Shown here: positions 22,123 to 30,307 of the stretch, one piece after another | Position numbering within the stretch: position 1 is the first letter of the stretch | Layout: every line of letters begins with the position of its first letter | Assembly: GCA_020636955.1 (NCBI GenBank) | Contig: JACJWY010000018.1 | Span: forward strand, 1 to 35,756 | Direction of reading: 5' to 3' | DNA from: Thermoleophilales bacterium | GTDB lineage: Bacteria; Actinomycetota; Thermoleophilia; Solirubrobacterales; 70-9 | Length of the DNA stretch: 35,756 nt | Notes under the pieces: model-generated | Database searches by the model: none | What the model saw: only the letters and a program-made list of their open reading frames with translations | Told to the model about the DNA's origin: nothing | Translations under genes and position numbers: made by a program

Positions 22123-23546
22123 GGCCAGGCTTGAAAAGCAAGGGCGCGGCTCTCGCCTGTGCTTCGGCAATACTGATGCTCCTCGTCGCTGGTTGCGGCG
22201 TCAACCCGGACGAGGCGCCTCAGTCGGCCGGTCATTCCGGACTTGATGCCAATTACGTTCCGCCGCAAACGGGCGAGAAGGCGCAACAAAGAAAAGCGAC
22301 AGTTCGGGAAGCAGGGACGATCCGGGTCGCCGGCAAGGCCCAGGGCTCCCTTACTCCGGACCTGATCAAGGCCTACAACGCCGGCGGCGGCGCCAGCCAG
22401 ATCACCGTCGACGACGAAAGCGAAAACCAGGCTTTCCGTCAGTTCTGTGCCGGAAAGGCCGACATCGTGGATTCGGCCCGTCCGATCTCCGAGGCCGAAT
22501 ACCGGAAATGCATCGCGAACGGCATCCAGCCCGTTCAGTTCCAGGTGGCCTCCGACGCCGCCGTTCTGGCGATCAAGAACGAAACCGACGTCGGCACCGA
22601 CTGCCTGAGCTTTGACGAAGTCAGAAACATCTTCCGGGCCGGTTCGACGATCAACAGCTGGAGCCAGGTCGGCTACGGCCACGACCTCGGCGGCGACGCC
22701 AACGAACCTCGCATGAAGGTGGCAGGGCCCGACGAGAACTCGAACGTGTTCGGTTTCTTCGGCCAGTACGTGCTCGGTGATCCGGAACCAACGATGCTCT
22801 CGGTCCGCAGCGACTATCAGGCCTTCCCGACCGACGCCGGAGTCCGCCGGGCAGTCGTCGGGAGCAATAAGGATTTCCGCGCTGCGGCTCAGTTCGAGCG
22901 TTCACGTCAGACCTATCAGGGAATTCTTGATTCACTGGCCGAGAATCGCCGGGCGGTGCGCGACGCAGAGGCCGAGGTCGCGAAGGGAATCCGTGACGGT
23001 CGCCCGCCCGAAGACAAGGCCCGTGATCAGCAAAAGCTCGACGAGGCCAGGAAGAACCTGCAGAACCTGGTGGACTCGCTGCCGGCGGCCCGTCGCTACC
23101 AGGACCAGAACCGGGCCGCACTGCGGCGCCTGGCCGAGGTCAGGGGCACGCTCGGTCTTTTCCGGTTCTCCTACTACGAGGCCTTCGAGGAGCAGCTGCG
23201 GCCGATGGAGATCAGCGCCTCGAACGATTTCGCTCACCCCGAATGCATTTTCCCCTCGCAGGCGACCGTCACCAACGCGACCTACCCGCTGGCCCGTCAG
23301 CTGCTTTTGACCATCAATTACAAGAACATGACGGACCCGGACATCAATGACTTCCTCGTCCGCAGCCTCAGCCGCTCCCAGCAGCTGGCCGAGGATGCCG
23401 CCCTGGTGCCGCTGCCTGACGATACCCAGCAAACCGAGCTGGCCTGGCTCAACGGCAGCTCGGAGCCGGACATCATCTTCTATGAGTCCGGGGCCGCAAC
23501 CACGGTAGGGACCACGCAGGAGGCCAACTCGGCCAGCGGCGAGTAG
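22119..23546 (+). CDS. PstS-like substrate-binding lipoprotein with coiled-coil insertion
   Basis: The 475-aa protein has a lipobox LVAGC (Cys26) and then a phosphate-binding-protein-like fold: TIRVAGKAQGSLTPDLIKAY, QAFRQFCAGKADIVDSARPI, VASDAAVLAIKN and CLSFDEVRNIF are typical PstS family segments (residues ~66-250). Residues ~251-345 are a highly charged helical insert (ERSRQTYQGILDSLAENRRA, DAEAEVAKGIRDG, DQQKLDEARKNLQNLVDSLP) expected to form an antiparallel coiled coil. The fold resumes at LFRFSYYEAFEEQLRPMEI and ends near 445. No pstC, pstA or pstB is nearby, so it is unlikely to feed a phosphate transporter. It overlaps the previous gene by 4 nt (GTGA) and is probably a surface component of the glycan system. 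Confidence 0.8.
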   Translation: MRPGLKSKGAALACASAILMLLVAGCGVNPDEAPQSAGHSGLDANYVPPQTGEKAQQRKATVREAGTIRVAGKAQGSLTPDLIKAYNAGGGASQITVDDESENQAFRQFCAGKADIVDSARPISEAEYRKCIANGIQPVQFQVASDAAVLAIKNETDVGTDCLSFDEVRNIFRAGSTINSWSQVGYGHDLGGDANEPRMKVAGPDENSNVFGFFGQYVLGDPEPTMLSVRSDYQAFPTDAGVRRAVVGSNKDFRAAAQFERSRQTYQGILDSLAENRRAVRDAEAEVAKGIRDGRPPEDKARDQQKLDEARKNLQNLVDSLPAARRYQDQNRAALRRLAEVRGTLGLFRFSYYEAFEEQLRPMEISASNDFAHPECIFPSQATVTNATYPLARQLLLTINYKNMTDPDINDFLVRSLSRSQQLAEDAALVPLPDDTQQTELAWLNGSSEPDIIFYESGAATTVGTTQEANSASGE

Positions 23547-23618
23547 TTGCCTGCCTTTGAAAAGCAGCATTTTCGCCGCTACTTGGGCTTGAGCAGCGGT
23601 TTAACGCTTCGTGAGATC

Positions 23619-25235
23619 ATGAATCACGTGTTTCGGCGTATCGCGACAACCCTCGCTCTCGTCGGTCTGGGTGCTTCCCTGGCCGCGATGCCGTCTGCCG
23701 CCAGTGCGGCCACGAAAACGCATCGTGTCGGGCCCTGTTCCTCTTTGCCGGTCAATATCAAGCTGAGCACGCATGATCCGACCGGTCTGCTCGAAGACGG
23801 TTACGCCTGGATTTACGTCAATCCGAAAGGAACCATCCGCTCGGCGATGGTCCGGGTGATGCGTGGAAACCGGACTTATGCGCGGGGCCGGATCGTCGGC
23901 CGGATGGCCTCAGGCCGCACGACCCTGATCAGGATGCATGTCGGCACCCGGATGGGCAAGGGCAAGTACCGGGTCAAGGTGACCGCCAGCAAGCCGGGAC
24001 GTTGCGGCAGGCGGGTCTCCAAGTCGAGACCCTGGCATTTCTCCACCCCGAGCCTCGGCCTCAAGGCGATTCCGGTGAGTACCCGGATCGGTGACAATGT
24101 CGGCACGGTTCGCTTTGCCCTGCGTCCGGTGCGCCGGACCAAGGTCGGCTGGACCAGGGTTTCGCTGATCGGCCCCGGCGGTGGCGTCGTCAGCCAGCAG
24201 GTCATAAAGTCGATCGGCAGTAAACAGGTACTGGTCGACCTCCCAATCCGCGGCAAGCTCAAGGCGGCCAAATACCGGGTTCGCCTGACCGGCAAAGACA
24301 TGGCTTCCGGGATCTACCGTTCTTCCACCCAGGCCTGGGTCTTCGGCAAGGGCGGCGGCGGTGCGAAGCCGGTGGCGACCACCGGTCAGCTCACCCAGAA
24401 GGTCGCGGTGGACTGGACCAACGGAAAGTGGGACGGCCGGCAGGTCGGCGGTTTCATCGCGCCGGGCATCGGCTACGGAGAAGTCGTCTGCAGCCCCTAC
24501 CAGCAATGGGTGCGTTTCTACCCCTCGGACACCAGCCGCGAGAGCGCGATGATGACCTGGACCTACAAGAACTGGGATTTCGGCAAGGGCACGGAAAAGT
24601 CCCTGCGTGAAGCGAAATACACCGAGGGAACCGGTCCGGATTTCCGGGAAGGCATGAACAAGTTCGGCCCGACCGAGAAGCATTCGACCGGAACCTTCCA
24701 GGGCATCATTTCCGACCGCGGGCCGATCGACGGCCCCGGAGGTGTGGCACTCGCCTCGCCGACGACCTTTGACCTCGACTGGGTCTGGGATTTCAGCAAG
24801 ACAGGCCAGTCCTACTGCCACGTGAAGGCGACCTTCCGTACCCAGACCGACCAGATCACCGATCCGCTGGCCCGTTCGGTCCAGATCGTCTGGCGCGGCG
24901 AGGCAAATGCCACGGCGAAGAACACGGTCAGCGACATCGATTTTCCCGACCTCGGCAACGTCCAGGCGATTTGCCAGGCGGGCCCGAACGGTTACCGGCG
25001 CCTGATCGTCGATTCGGCGATCGGCGGCACGGTCTACACGAGGGAAGGTTCCCAGGATTACGCCGTCAATCAGGCCGATGGACCGCTGGTCATGAGACTG
25101 CCCAACAACGGCATGCTCTTCGTTCAGATGAACAACGGCGACCGCATACTCGTGTCTTCCCGCTGGAAGGTCAATGACCCGGTTGCATCCAACAACTGGT
25201 GTGTGGTGGCCGCCCAGGTGTACAGCCCTTCCTGA
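23619..25235 (+). CDS. Large secreted beta-rich protein
   Basis: From the ATG at 23619 the protein is 538 aa. A classical signal peptide (NHVFRRIATTLALVGLGASL...) ends at ASA-A near residue 30. The N-terminal half (~31-240) is basic and built of short alternating strands (KLSTHDPTG, AWIYVNPKG, MVRVMRGNRTYARGRIVGR), resembling Ig-like or carbohydrate-binding sandwiches. A glycine hinge (KGGGGAKP, ~243-250) leads to a Trp/Tyr-rich second half (~255-538) with VDWTNGKWDGRQVGGFIAPG. No family recognised. The frame is open further upstream but those residues lack a signal-like start. It is 72 nt after the previous stop, so it is either the last gene of the operon or has its own promoter. It is a candidate secreted partner or glycan binder. 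Confidence 0.75.
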   Translation: MNHVFRRIATTLALVGLGASLAAMPSAASAATKTHRVGPCSSLPVNIKLSTHDPTGLLEDGYAWIYVNPKGTIRSAMVRVMRGNRTYARGRIVGRMASGRTTLIRMHVGTRMGKGKYRVKVTASKPGRCGRRVSKSRPWHFSTPSLGLKAIPVSTRIGDNVGTVRFALRPVRRTKVGWTRVSLIGPGGGVVSQQVIKSIGSKQVLVDLPIRGKLKAAKYRVRLTGKDMASGIYRSSTQAWVFGKGGGGAKPVATTGQLTQKVAVDWTNGKWDGRQVGGFIAPGIGYGEVVCSPYQQWVRFYPSDTSRESAMMTWTYKNWDFGKGTEKSLREAKYTEGTGPDFREGMNKFGPTEKHSTGTFQGIISDRGPIDGPGGVALASPTTFDLDWVWDFSKTGQSYCHVKATFRTQTDQITDPLARSVQIVWRGEANATAKNTVSDIDFPDLGNVQAICQAGPNGYRRLIVDSAIGGTVYTREGSQDYAVNQADGPLVMRLPNNGMLFVQMNNGDRILVSSRWKVNDPVASNNWCVVAAQVYSPS

Positions 25236-25284
25236 GAGGCGTCTTCGCCTGCGGTCAACCGTCGAAGCCGGGATGACATGCGGT

Positions 25285-25290
25285 TAGTAT
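25285..25290 (+). promoter_or_regulatory. Possible -10 element preceding the 25289 gene
   Basis: TAGTAT overlaps the annotated ATG (25289) and lies 7 nt before an in-frame GTG at 25298. That is the same -10-to-start distance seen elsewhere in the window, so the true start may be the GTG, read from a leaderless message. No -35 visible. Confidence 0.35.
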
Positions 25291-25762
25291 GAGCAGCGTG
25301 GGTTCGGAACCCGGACAGAGCGAGGCAGCATCGTACGACGACCTGCGGGCCTCCGTGGACCGGGTCAGCGAGGAGGTCCAGGCACTGGCCGGCCGGGTGC
25401 TGGAGTTGAAATCCGCACTTCAATCGCTCGAACCCCAACCGGCTGCCGGTGCGCCCGGGCGTTCCGGGTCCGAAGCCGGCCGGCAGGAAATGGTGGTCAG
25501 CGTGAGTCCGTTGCCGGAACTGGCCATGGCCGCCGTGGCCGAAACCGCCCTGCGGGGCCTCAAGACTGTGCAGAAGGTCATTTCAGTCGAGCGTTCCAAT
25601 GACCAGGCCACTTTCGTGCTGGAGATCGAGGAAGGTGGAGACCTCGCTGCCGAGATGGGTCGCGCGATGCCGGTTCCGCTGATCGTCGACACCGCCTCGG
25701 ACGGTTCGCTGAAGGTAGTTCTGGAGTGGGCCCTGGGGAGGTCCACCGCCAGCGCAGGTTGA
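25289..25762 (+). CDS. Paralogue of the 15905 protein: coiled coil plus ferredoxin-like fold
   Basis: The 157-aa protein has an N-terminal coiled coil (YDDLRASVDRVSEEVQALAG, RVLELKSALQSLE; residues ~16-48), a Pro/Ala/Gly linker (~49-66) and a beta-alpha-beta-beta-alpha-beta domain (~67-146: MVVSVSPL, MAAVAETALRGL, VISVERSND, QATFVLEIEE, LAAEMGRAM, SLKVVLEW). Residues 67-146 align with residues 82-161 of the protein at 15905 without a gap; by hand I count about 25 identities in 80 positions. No metal-binding cysteines. The start may instead be GTG 25298. It lies 53 nt after the secreted protein and 11 nt before the first permease, so it could belong to either neighbouring group. Unknown function. 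Confidence 0.75.
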   Translation: MSSVGSEPGQSEAASYDDLRASVDRVSEEVQALAGRVLELKSALQSLEPQPAAGAPGRSGSEAGRQEMVVSVSPLPELAMAAVAETALRGLKTVQKVISVERSNDQATFVLEIEEGGDLAAEMGRAMPVPLIVDTASDGSLKVVLEWALGRSTASAG

Positions 25763-25773
25763 GCTGATGCGAC

Positions 25774-27681
25774 TTGGCTGAACGGATCCCGCGTGACCAG
25801 AGCCTGAGCCGTATTTACGGTTCAGGCGCCCTCTTCGCTGCTGCCTACGGCAACGTTGGCTCGTCGATCTACTACGCGCTCGGTGTGACCGCGGCCTTCG
25901 CGCTCGGGCTAACCCCGGTCGCCTTCATGATCGCCGGGCTGATCTTCATCTGCACGGCCGCAACCTACGCCGAAGCCACCGTCATGTACCCGGAGGCCGG
26001 TGGCTCTTCCTCCTTCGGCAGGCATGCCTTCAACGAGCTGGTCAGCTTCATCGCCGCCTGGGCGCAGATGTTGAACTACACGATCACGGTCGCGATCTCG
26101 GCCTATTTCGTGCCGCATTACCTGGCCGTATTCTGGCCGGCCCTGGGCCACGCGCCGGGCGACATCGTCGGAGGCGCGGCAGTGATCGTCCTGCTTGCCT
26201 GGCTGAACGTTCGCGGAGGCCAGGAATCGGCCCGGCTGAACATCATCCTCGCGGTAGCCGACCTCGCGACCCAGGTCGTGCTGGTCGGGATCGGCATGTT
26301 CCTGGTCTTCAACACCAGTGTGCTGATCGACAACATTCACCTCGGCGTCGCCCCGACCTGGCCCGACTTCGCGCTCGGCATTGCGGTCGGCATGATCGCC
26401 TACACCGGCATCGAAACGATCTCGAACATGTCGGAAGAGGCCAAGGATGCGGCCAGGTCGGTGCCACAGGGGGTGGCCCTGGTCGTGATCGCAGTGCTGG
26501 GTCTGTACCTGTTCATTCCGCTAGTGGCCCTTTCGGCGATGCCGGTCCACCTCGACGGGGCCGGCAACTATGTGACCGAACTCGGCACCACCTTCGCCGA
26601 TGATCCGATCCTGGGGATCGTCGAGAATCTGGGCCTGACCCAGGGGCTGACCGACCTGTTACGGGTTTATGTCGGCGTGCTCGCGGCGGTGATCCTGATC
26701 ATTGCGACCAATGCCGGTCTTATCGGGGTCTCGAGGCTCAGTTATTCGATGGGCCAGTACAGGCAGCTGCCCGAGGCGATCCGTCAGATCCACCCGACCT
26801 ACCGGACGCCCTACGTCGCGATCATCTTCTTTGCGATCCTCGCGATCGTCACGCTGATTCCGGGCCAGGCCTCTTTCCTGGCGACCATGTACTCGTTCGG
26901 CGCAATGCTCTCCTTCACCATCGCCCATGCGGCCGTGATCCGGCTGAGACAGAAGCAGCCGGACCGCGAACGGGCCTGGCAGCCGAAGGGGAACATCAGG
27001 TTCAGGGGAGTGCTGATCCCGCTAACCGCGGTGTTCGGCGGGTTCGGGACCTTTGCTGCCTGGCTGGTCGTGATGGCCCTGAACCCGGTTACCCTTGCGG
27101 TCGGACTGGTCTGGCTGGCGATCGGCCTGGTCGCCTACATGGTCTACCGGCGCCATCAGGAGCTGCCGCTGACCGGAACCGTGAAGGTCGTCCTGCCGGA
27201 ACCGCTCGGGGTGGAGGAGATCGAATACAAGTCGGTAATCGTCGCCTTCCCGGCCGATCAGCCCTTTTCGGAGGAAGTAATGGCGACGGCGGCCAAGCTG
27301 ACCTCCGACCGGCGCCGGGGGATACACATAACGGCGCTTCTTACCGTGCCGACGCATCTTCCGCTCGAAAGTTCCATGGCTGAGGAAGAGACGGAGGCCC
27401 AGAGCAAGATCGAGCGGGCCAAGCTGATCGCCGGCCTGCGGGTCACCGGCAGGGTGGAGCGGGTACGCCCGGGCCAGGAGGGCTATTTCCTGGCCCGTCA
27501 GGCGCGCACCTCGAAGGCGGCGGCGATCGTGATCGGCCTCCGCTCCCGCCGCGGGATTCCACAGTACGGCAAGACCCTCGAAACCCTGCTCAGGGAGAGG
27601 CCGTGCCGGGTGATCGTGGTCTCGGAAGGTCCCGGGGCAACTGAAGTCCAATACACGCCGAGGGAAGCGGTGAGGGCTTGA
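25774..27681 (+). CDS. APC-superfamily permease with C-terminal UspA-like domain; candidate KimA-type K+ transporter
   Basis: The 635-aa protein has ~12 membrane helices (residues ~15-460), beginning with GNVGSSIYYALGVTAAFALG, followed by MYPEAGGSSSFGRHAFNELV and MIAYTGIETISNMSEEAKDA, which are APC transporter landmarks. Residues ~485-635 form a cytosolic UspA-like domain (YKSVIVAFPADQPFSEEVMA ... AAAIVIGLRSRRG ... LRERPCRVIVVSEG). Automated annotation would say amino acid permease, but this two-part architecture and the two RCK genes nearby resemble the potassium transporter KimA (YdaO) and the mycobacterial Rv2690c-ceoB-ceoC neighbourhood. By eye, the KimA helix-1 Asp is replaced here by Asn. 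It starts at TTG, and the next gene overlaps by 4 nt. Confidence 0.85.
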   Translation: MAERIPRDQSLSRIYGSGALFAAAYGNVGSSIYYALGVTAAFALGLTPVAFMIAGLIFICTAATYAEATVMYPEAGGSSSFGRHAFNELVSFIAAWAQMLNYTITVAISAYFVPHYLAVFWPALGHAPGDIVGGAAVIVLLAWLNVRGGQESARLNIILAVADLATQVVLVGIGMFLVFNTSVLIDNIHLGVAPTWPDFALGIAVGMIAYTGIETISNMSEEAKDAARSVPQGVALVVIAVLGLYLFIPLVALSAMPVHLDGAGNYVTELGTTFADDPILGIVENLGLTQGLTDLLRVYVGVLAAVILIIATNAGLIGVSRLSYSMGQYRQLPEAIRQIHPTYRTPYVAIIFFAILAIVTLIPGQASFLATMYSFGAMLSFTIAHAAVIRLRQKQPDRERAWQPKGNIRFRGVLIPLTAVFGGFGTFAAWLVVMALNPVTLAVGLVWLAIGLVAYMVYRRHQELPLTGTVKVVLPEPLGVEEIEYKSVIVAFPADQPFSEEVMATAAKLTSDRRRGIHITALLTVPTHLPLESSMAEEETEAQSKIERAKLIAGLRVTGRVERVRPGQEGYFLARQARTSKAAAIVIGLRSRRGIPQYGKTLETLLRERPCRVIVVSEGPGATEVQYTPREAVRA

Positions 27682-27887
27682 GGCGGGGCGGGGCCTATGA
27701 CCGCTCGGTCAGGGCGTTTTCGGCCGTCTACGTGGCGATCGGGGTCGTGATCCTGGCGATGACAATCGCCAGAGGCGGCGGTCCGGCCTCGGTCGGAGTG
27801 CTGATCGGCCTCGCCTTCATCGCGATCGGGGTGGGCCGCTACTTTCTCCAGCGGAAGATGGCCAGGGAGGAGGAGAGCTCCAGGTGA
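27678..27887 (+). CDS. Small two-TM membrane protein between the permeases
   Basis: The 69-aa protein has two hydrophobic helices (AFSAVYVAIGVVILAMTIA at ~13-31 and GVLIGLAFIAIGVGRYFLQ at ~40-58), separated by a short Gly-rich turn, and a charged C-terminus (KMAREEESSR). It starts with TTG and overlaps both neighbours by 4 nt, so it is translated with them. Codon use matches the neighbours. It may be an accessory subunit of the flanking transporters; no homologue recognised. Confidence 0.7.
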   Translation: MRRGGAYDRSVRAFSAVYVAIGVVILAMTIARGGGPASVGVLIGLAFIAIGVGRYFLQRKMAREEESSR

Positions 27888-29824
27888 AGATGCGGGAAAT
27901 GAAGATCCCCGAGAAGGCTCCGCAGTCCGGCGCACTCTGGCTTTTGATCGTCACCTATGCGGCGGTCGGCTTCTCGATCTATTTCTCGCTCGGCGTGGTC
28001 GCCAAACGGGGTCTCGGGCTGACCCCGCTGATCTTCGTCGGAACCGGTGTCCTCTTCGTGATCACCATGTTCACCTACTTCGAAGGCAGCGCCATGCTGC
28101 GCGAAAGGGGCGGCTCTTCCTCCTTCGCGAGGCATGCGTTCAACGAACTGGTCGCCTTCGTGGCGGGCTGGGTGATCCTGCTCGACTATCTGATCGTGAT
28201 CGCCCTGGCCGTGCTTTCGGTTCCGCATTACCTGCGGCCGATCACCGGCAACATTCACGGCACGATCTGGGTGCCGATCATCATGGCCGCGGTCGTCGCC
28301 TACATCACGGCACTCAACCTGATCGACATACCGGCCCGACGCCGGCCCCGTTTCCTGCTCGCACTGGCCGGCATCGACCTGCTGACCCAGGTGATCGTGA
28401 TCGTGATCGGCCTGATCGTGGTGATGGACCCGGAGAGCCTGACCCGTCACATCGATCTGTTCAGCAGTCCCAGTATCCGCGACGTCGTCTACGCGGCGGT
28501 GCTGGCGATGCTGGCCTACGCCGGGATCGAAGCGGTGTCGAACCTTGCTCCTGACCTTGATCTGAACCCCCGGCAGTTCAGCCGGGTCATCACCCGGGCA
28601 GTCTGGATCGTGCCGCTGCTTTACGCCCTGATGGCGGCTGTGGCACTGATGGCGGTTCCGGTTCACCAGGGGCCGGACGGTCCGGTCACCGACCTCGGCT
28701 CGATCTACATCGAGGCGCCGGTGCTGGGAGTGGTCGACGCCTTCCACCCGGAGTGGTTATCGCAAGGCCTGCAATGGCTGGTCGCGATCGTCGCTTCAGG
28801 CACCCTGATCTGGGCCGCCAACACCGCGATGCTCGGCGTTTCGCGGCACACCTACACACTGGCCGTCAATCGCCAGATCCCGAGCTGGCTGGGGCAGCTC
28901 GGCCGGCGCTACGAGGTGCCCTACAAGGCGATTATTCTCTGCGCTCTGGCCGTTTTCGGCCTGGCAATGATCCGCGACGTGGAGGTTCTGGCCGGCATCT
29001 ACGCTTTCGGCGCCACGCTGGCGATCACGATCGCCCATCTCTCCGTGATCCGGCTCAGGCGCACCAAACCGGATGCCGAGCGGCCATTCCGGGCCCCGCT
29101 GAACTTCCGGATCGGGGGCGCCGAGCGTCCGCTGACCGCCGTCGCGGGAGCGATCCTGAGCAGCCTCGCCCTGGTTTCGGTGCTGCTCTTTCACGATGCT
29201 GCCCGCTGGGTCGGGCTGGGCTGGCTGGCGATCGGACTGGCCGGATACGTCGTCTACCGGCTGGTTGTGGAGCGGATCAGTTTGACCAAGCAGGTGGCGG
29301 TCGAGCCGCGGGCCCTCACCCGTCCCCGGGTCTCGATCGACTTTCATAACATCCTGGTCCCGATTTTCGGCACCAGGATTGACGACGACATCATTTCCAC
29401 CGCCGGCCGGATGGCCGCCGAAAGTGACTTCGACGACCGGGGCGGCCGTTCCGTGATGACCATCCTCTACCTGATCGACATCCCGCTCACGAGGGGCATC
29501 AAGGACCCCTTGCCCGAGGAAGTCGCCGAGAAGGCACAGGCGGCGACCAAGCGGGCCAAAGAGGTCGCCGACGAGTACGAAAGCGTTGACATCAAGGTCG
29601 AGATCGACCGGGTGAGGCGCAAGGGAACGGGGATCGTCTTTGCTGCCCGCAGACTCGGCGCCGACGCGATCGTGATGGGGGCCGAGCCGCCCAGCCCGAT
29701 CAAGGGAGGGGCGCAGCTGGGCGGGATCGGTGACTACCGGCCGGAGGAAATCGGACCGATCACCGCCTATGTCTTGAAGCGCGCTCCCTGCCGCGTGCTG
29801 CTGACCGCGCCGCGCAGCGCCTGA
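27884..29824 (+). CDS. Second APC-superfamily permease with UspA-like domain; candidate KimA-type K+ transporter
   Basis: This 646-aa paralogue of the 25774 protein has the same layout: ~12 membrane helices (VGFSIYFSLGVVAKRGLGLT, RGGSSSFARHAFNELVAFVA, LLDYLIVIALAVLSVPHYL, MLAYAGIEAVSNLAPDLDLN) and a C-terminal UspA-like domain at ~480-646 (DFHNILVPIFGTRIDDDI, GADAIVMGAEPP, LKRAPCRVLLTAP). The Asp in LLDYLIVI corresponds by eye to a conserved KimA Asp and is Asn in the first permease (NYTITVAI), so the two may differ in ion handling or work as a pair. GTG start in a 4-nt overlap. It is followed after 15 nt by two RCK genes. Confidence 0.85.
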   Translation: MKMREMKIPEKAPQSGALWLLIVTYAAVGFSIYFSLGVVAKRGLGLTPLIFVGTGVLFVITMFTYFEGSAMLRERGGSSSFARHAFNELVAFVAGWVILLDYLIVIALAVLSVPHYLRPITGNIHGTIWVPIIMAAVVAYITALNLIDIPARRRPRFLLALAGIDLLTQVIVIVIGLIVVMDPESLTRHIDLFSSPSIRDVVYAAVLAMLAYAGIEAVSNLAPDLDLNPRQFSRVITRAVWIVPLLYALMAAVALMAVPVHQGPDGPVTDLGSIYIEAPVLGVVDAFHPEWLSQGLQWLVAIVASGTLIWAANTAMLGVSRHTYTLAVNRQIPSWLGQLGRRYEVPYKAIILCALAVFGLAMIRDVEVLAGIYAFGATLAITIAHLSVIRLRRTKPDAERPFRAPLNFRIGGAERPLTAVAGAILSSLALVSVLLFHDAARWVGLGWLAIGLAGYVVYRLVVERISLTKQVAVEPRALTRPRVSIDFHNILVPIFGTRIDDDIISTAGRMAAESDFDDRGGRSVMTILYLIDIPLTRGIKDPLPEEVAEKAQAATKRAKEVADEYESVDIKVEIDRVRRKGTGIVFAARRLGADAIVMGAEPPSPIKGGAQLGGIGDYRPEEIGPITAYVLKRAPCRVLLTAPRSA

Positions 29825-29827
29825 CCC

Positions 29828-29833
29828 TAAGAT
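29828..29833 (+). promoter_or_regulatory. Possible internal -10 element before the first RCK gene
   Basis: TAAGAT lies 6 nt before the ATG at 29840, in the 15-nt gap after the permease stop. It could give the RCK pair its own leaderless transcript. No -35 is evident. Confidence 0.3.
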
Positions 29834-29839
29834 GGACTC

Positions 29840-30307
29840 ATGTTCGTCCTGATCGTCGGTTGCGGGAGAGTCGGTTCCAGCCTGGCCCGTTCGATGCTGG
29901 CCGAGGGCCACGAGGTTTCCTGCCTGGACGAGGATCCCGAATCTCATGCCCGGCTCGAGGTAGATCTCGACACCTCGTGGGAAGAGGCTGGTGGCCAGTT
30001 CACGGTCGGTACCGCGCTCGAGACCCAGGCACTGGAGGAGGCCGGGATCGTCCAGGCCGATGCTTTCGTCGCGGCCACGAACGGTGACAACACGAACATC
30101 GTGATTTCGCAGATCGCCCAGCGGCGGTACGAGGTGGAAACCGTTATCGCCCGCATCCTCGATCCCCTGAGGGCCGAGTGGTACCGGGAACAGGGCCTGA
30201 TGACGATCTGCCCGACCAAGGTCGCGGTTGAGATGCTCGAGGAAAAGCTTCACCGGGTGGCTGCGGTCAATTTGCCCGAAGCCGGTGACACGGGGGAGGG
30301 CGGCTAG
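29840..30307 (+). CDS. TrkA/RCK-N NAD-binding protein, short form
   Basis: The 155-aa protein is a single RCK-N Rossmann domain with the GCGRVGSSLA dinucleotide loop (~residues 7-16), acidic strand end CLDEDPESHARL and DAFVAATNGDNTNIVISQIA. The RCK-C ligand domain that usually follows is absent, so it is shorter than typical TrkA halves (~220 aa). These cytosolic proteins gate potassium channels and transporters in response to nucleotides. It is immediately followed, with no gap, by a full-length RCK protein, and the two probably assemble together on the KimA-like permeases or on another K+ transporter. Confidence 0.88.
   Translation: MFVLIVGCGRVGSSLARSMLAEGHEVSCLDEDPESHARLEVDLDTSWEEAGGQFTVGTALETQALEEAGIVQADAFVAATNGDNTNIVISQIAQRRYEVETVIARILDPLRAEWYREQGLMTICPTKVAVEMLEEKLHRVAAVNLPEAGDTGEGG

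Noticed and set aside
22119..23546. Phosphate ABC transporter operon
   Set aside because: Only a PstS-like binding protein is present, with a coiled-coil insert; no permease or ATPase genes flank it.
25237..25250. Hairpin AGGCG-TCTT-CGCCT after the secreted-protein gene as a terminator
   Set aside because: The stem is only 5 bp and no T run follows; it may be chance in GC-rich DNA.
25236..25773. A c-di-AMP (ydaO-type) riboswitch before the KimA-like permease
   Set aside because: Only 11 nt separate the permease from the preceding gene and the region is coding, leaving no room for such a leader.
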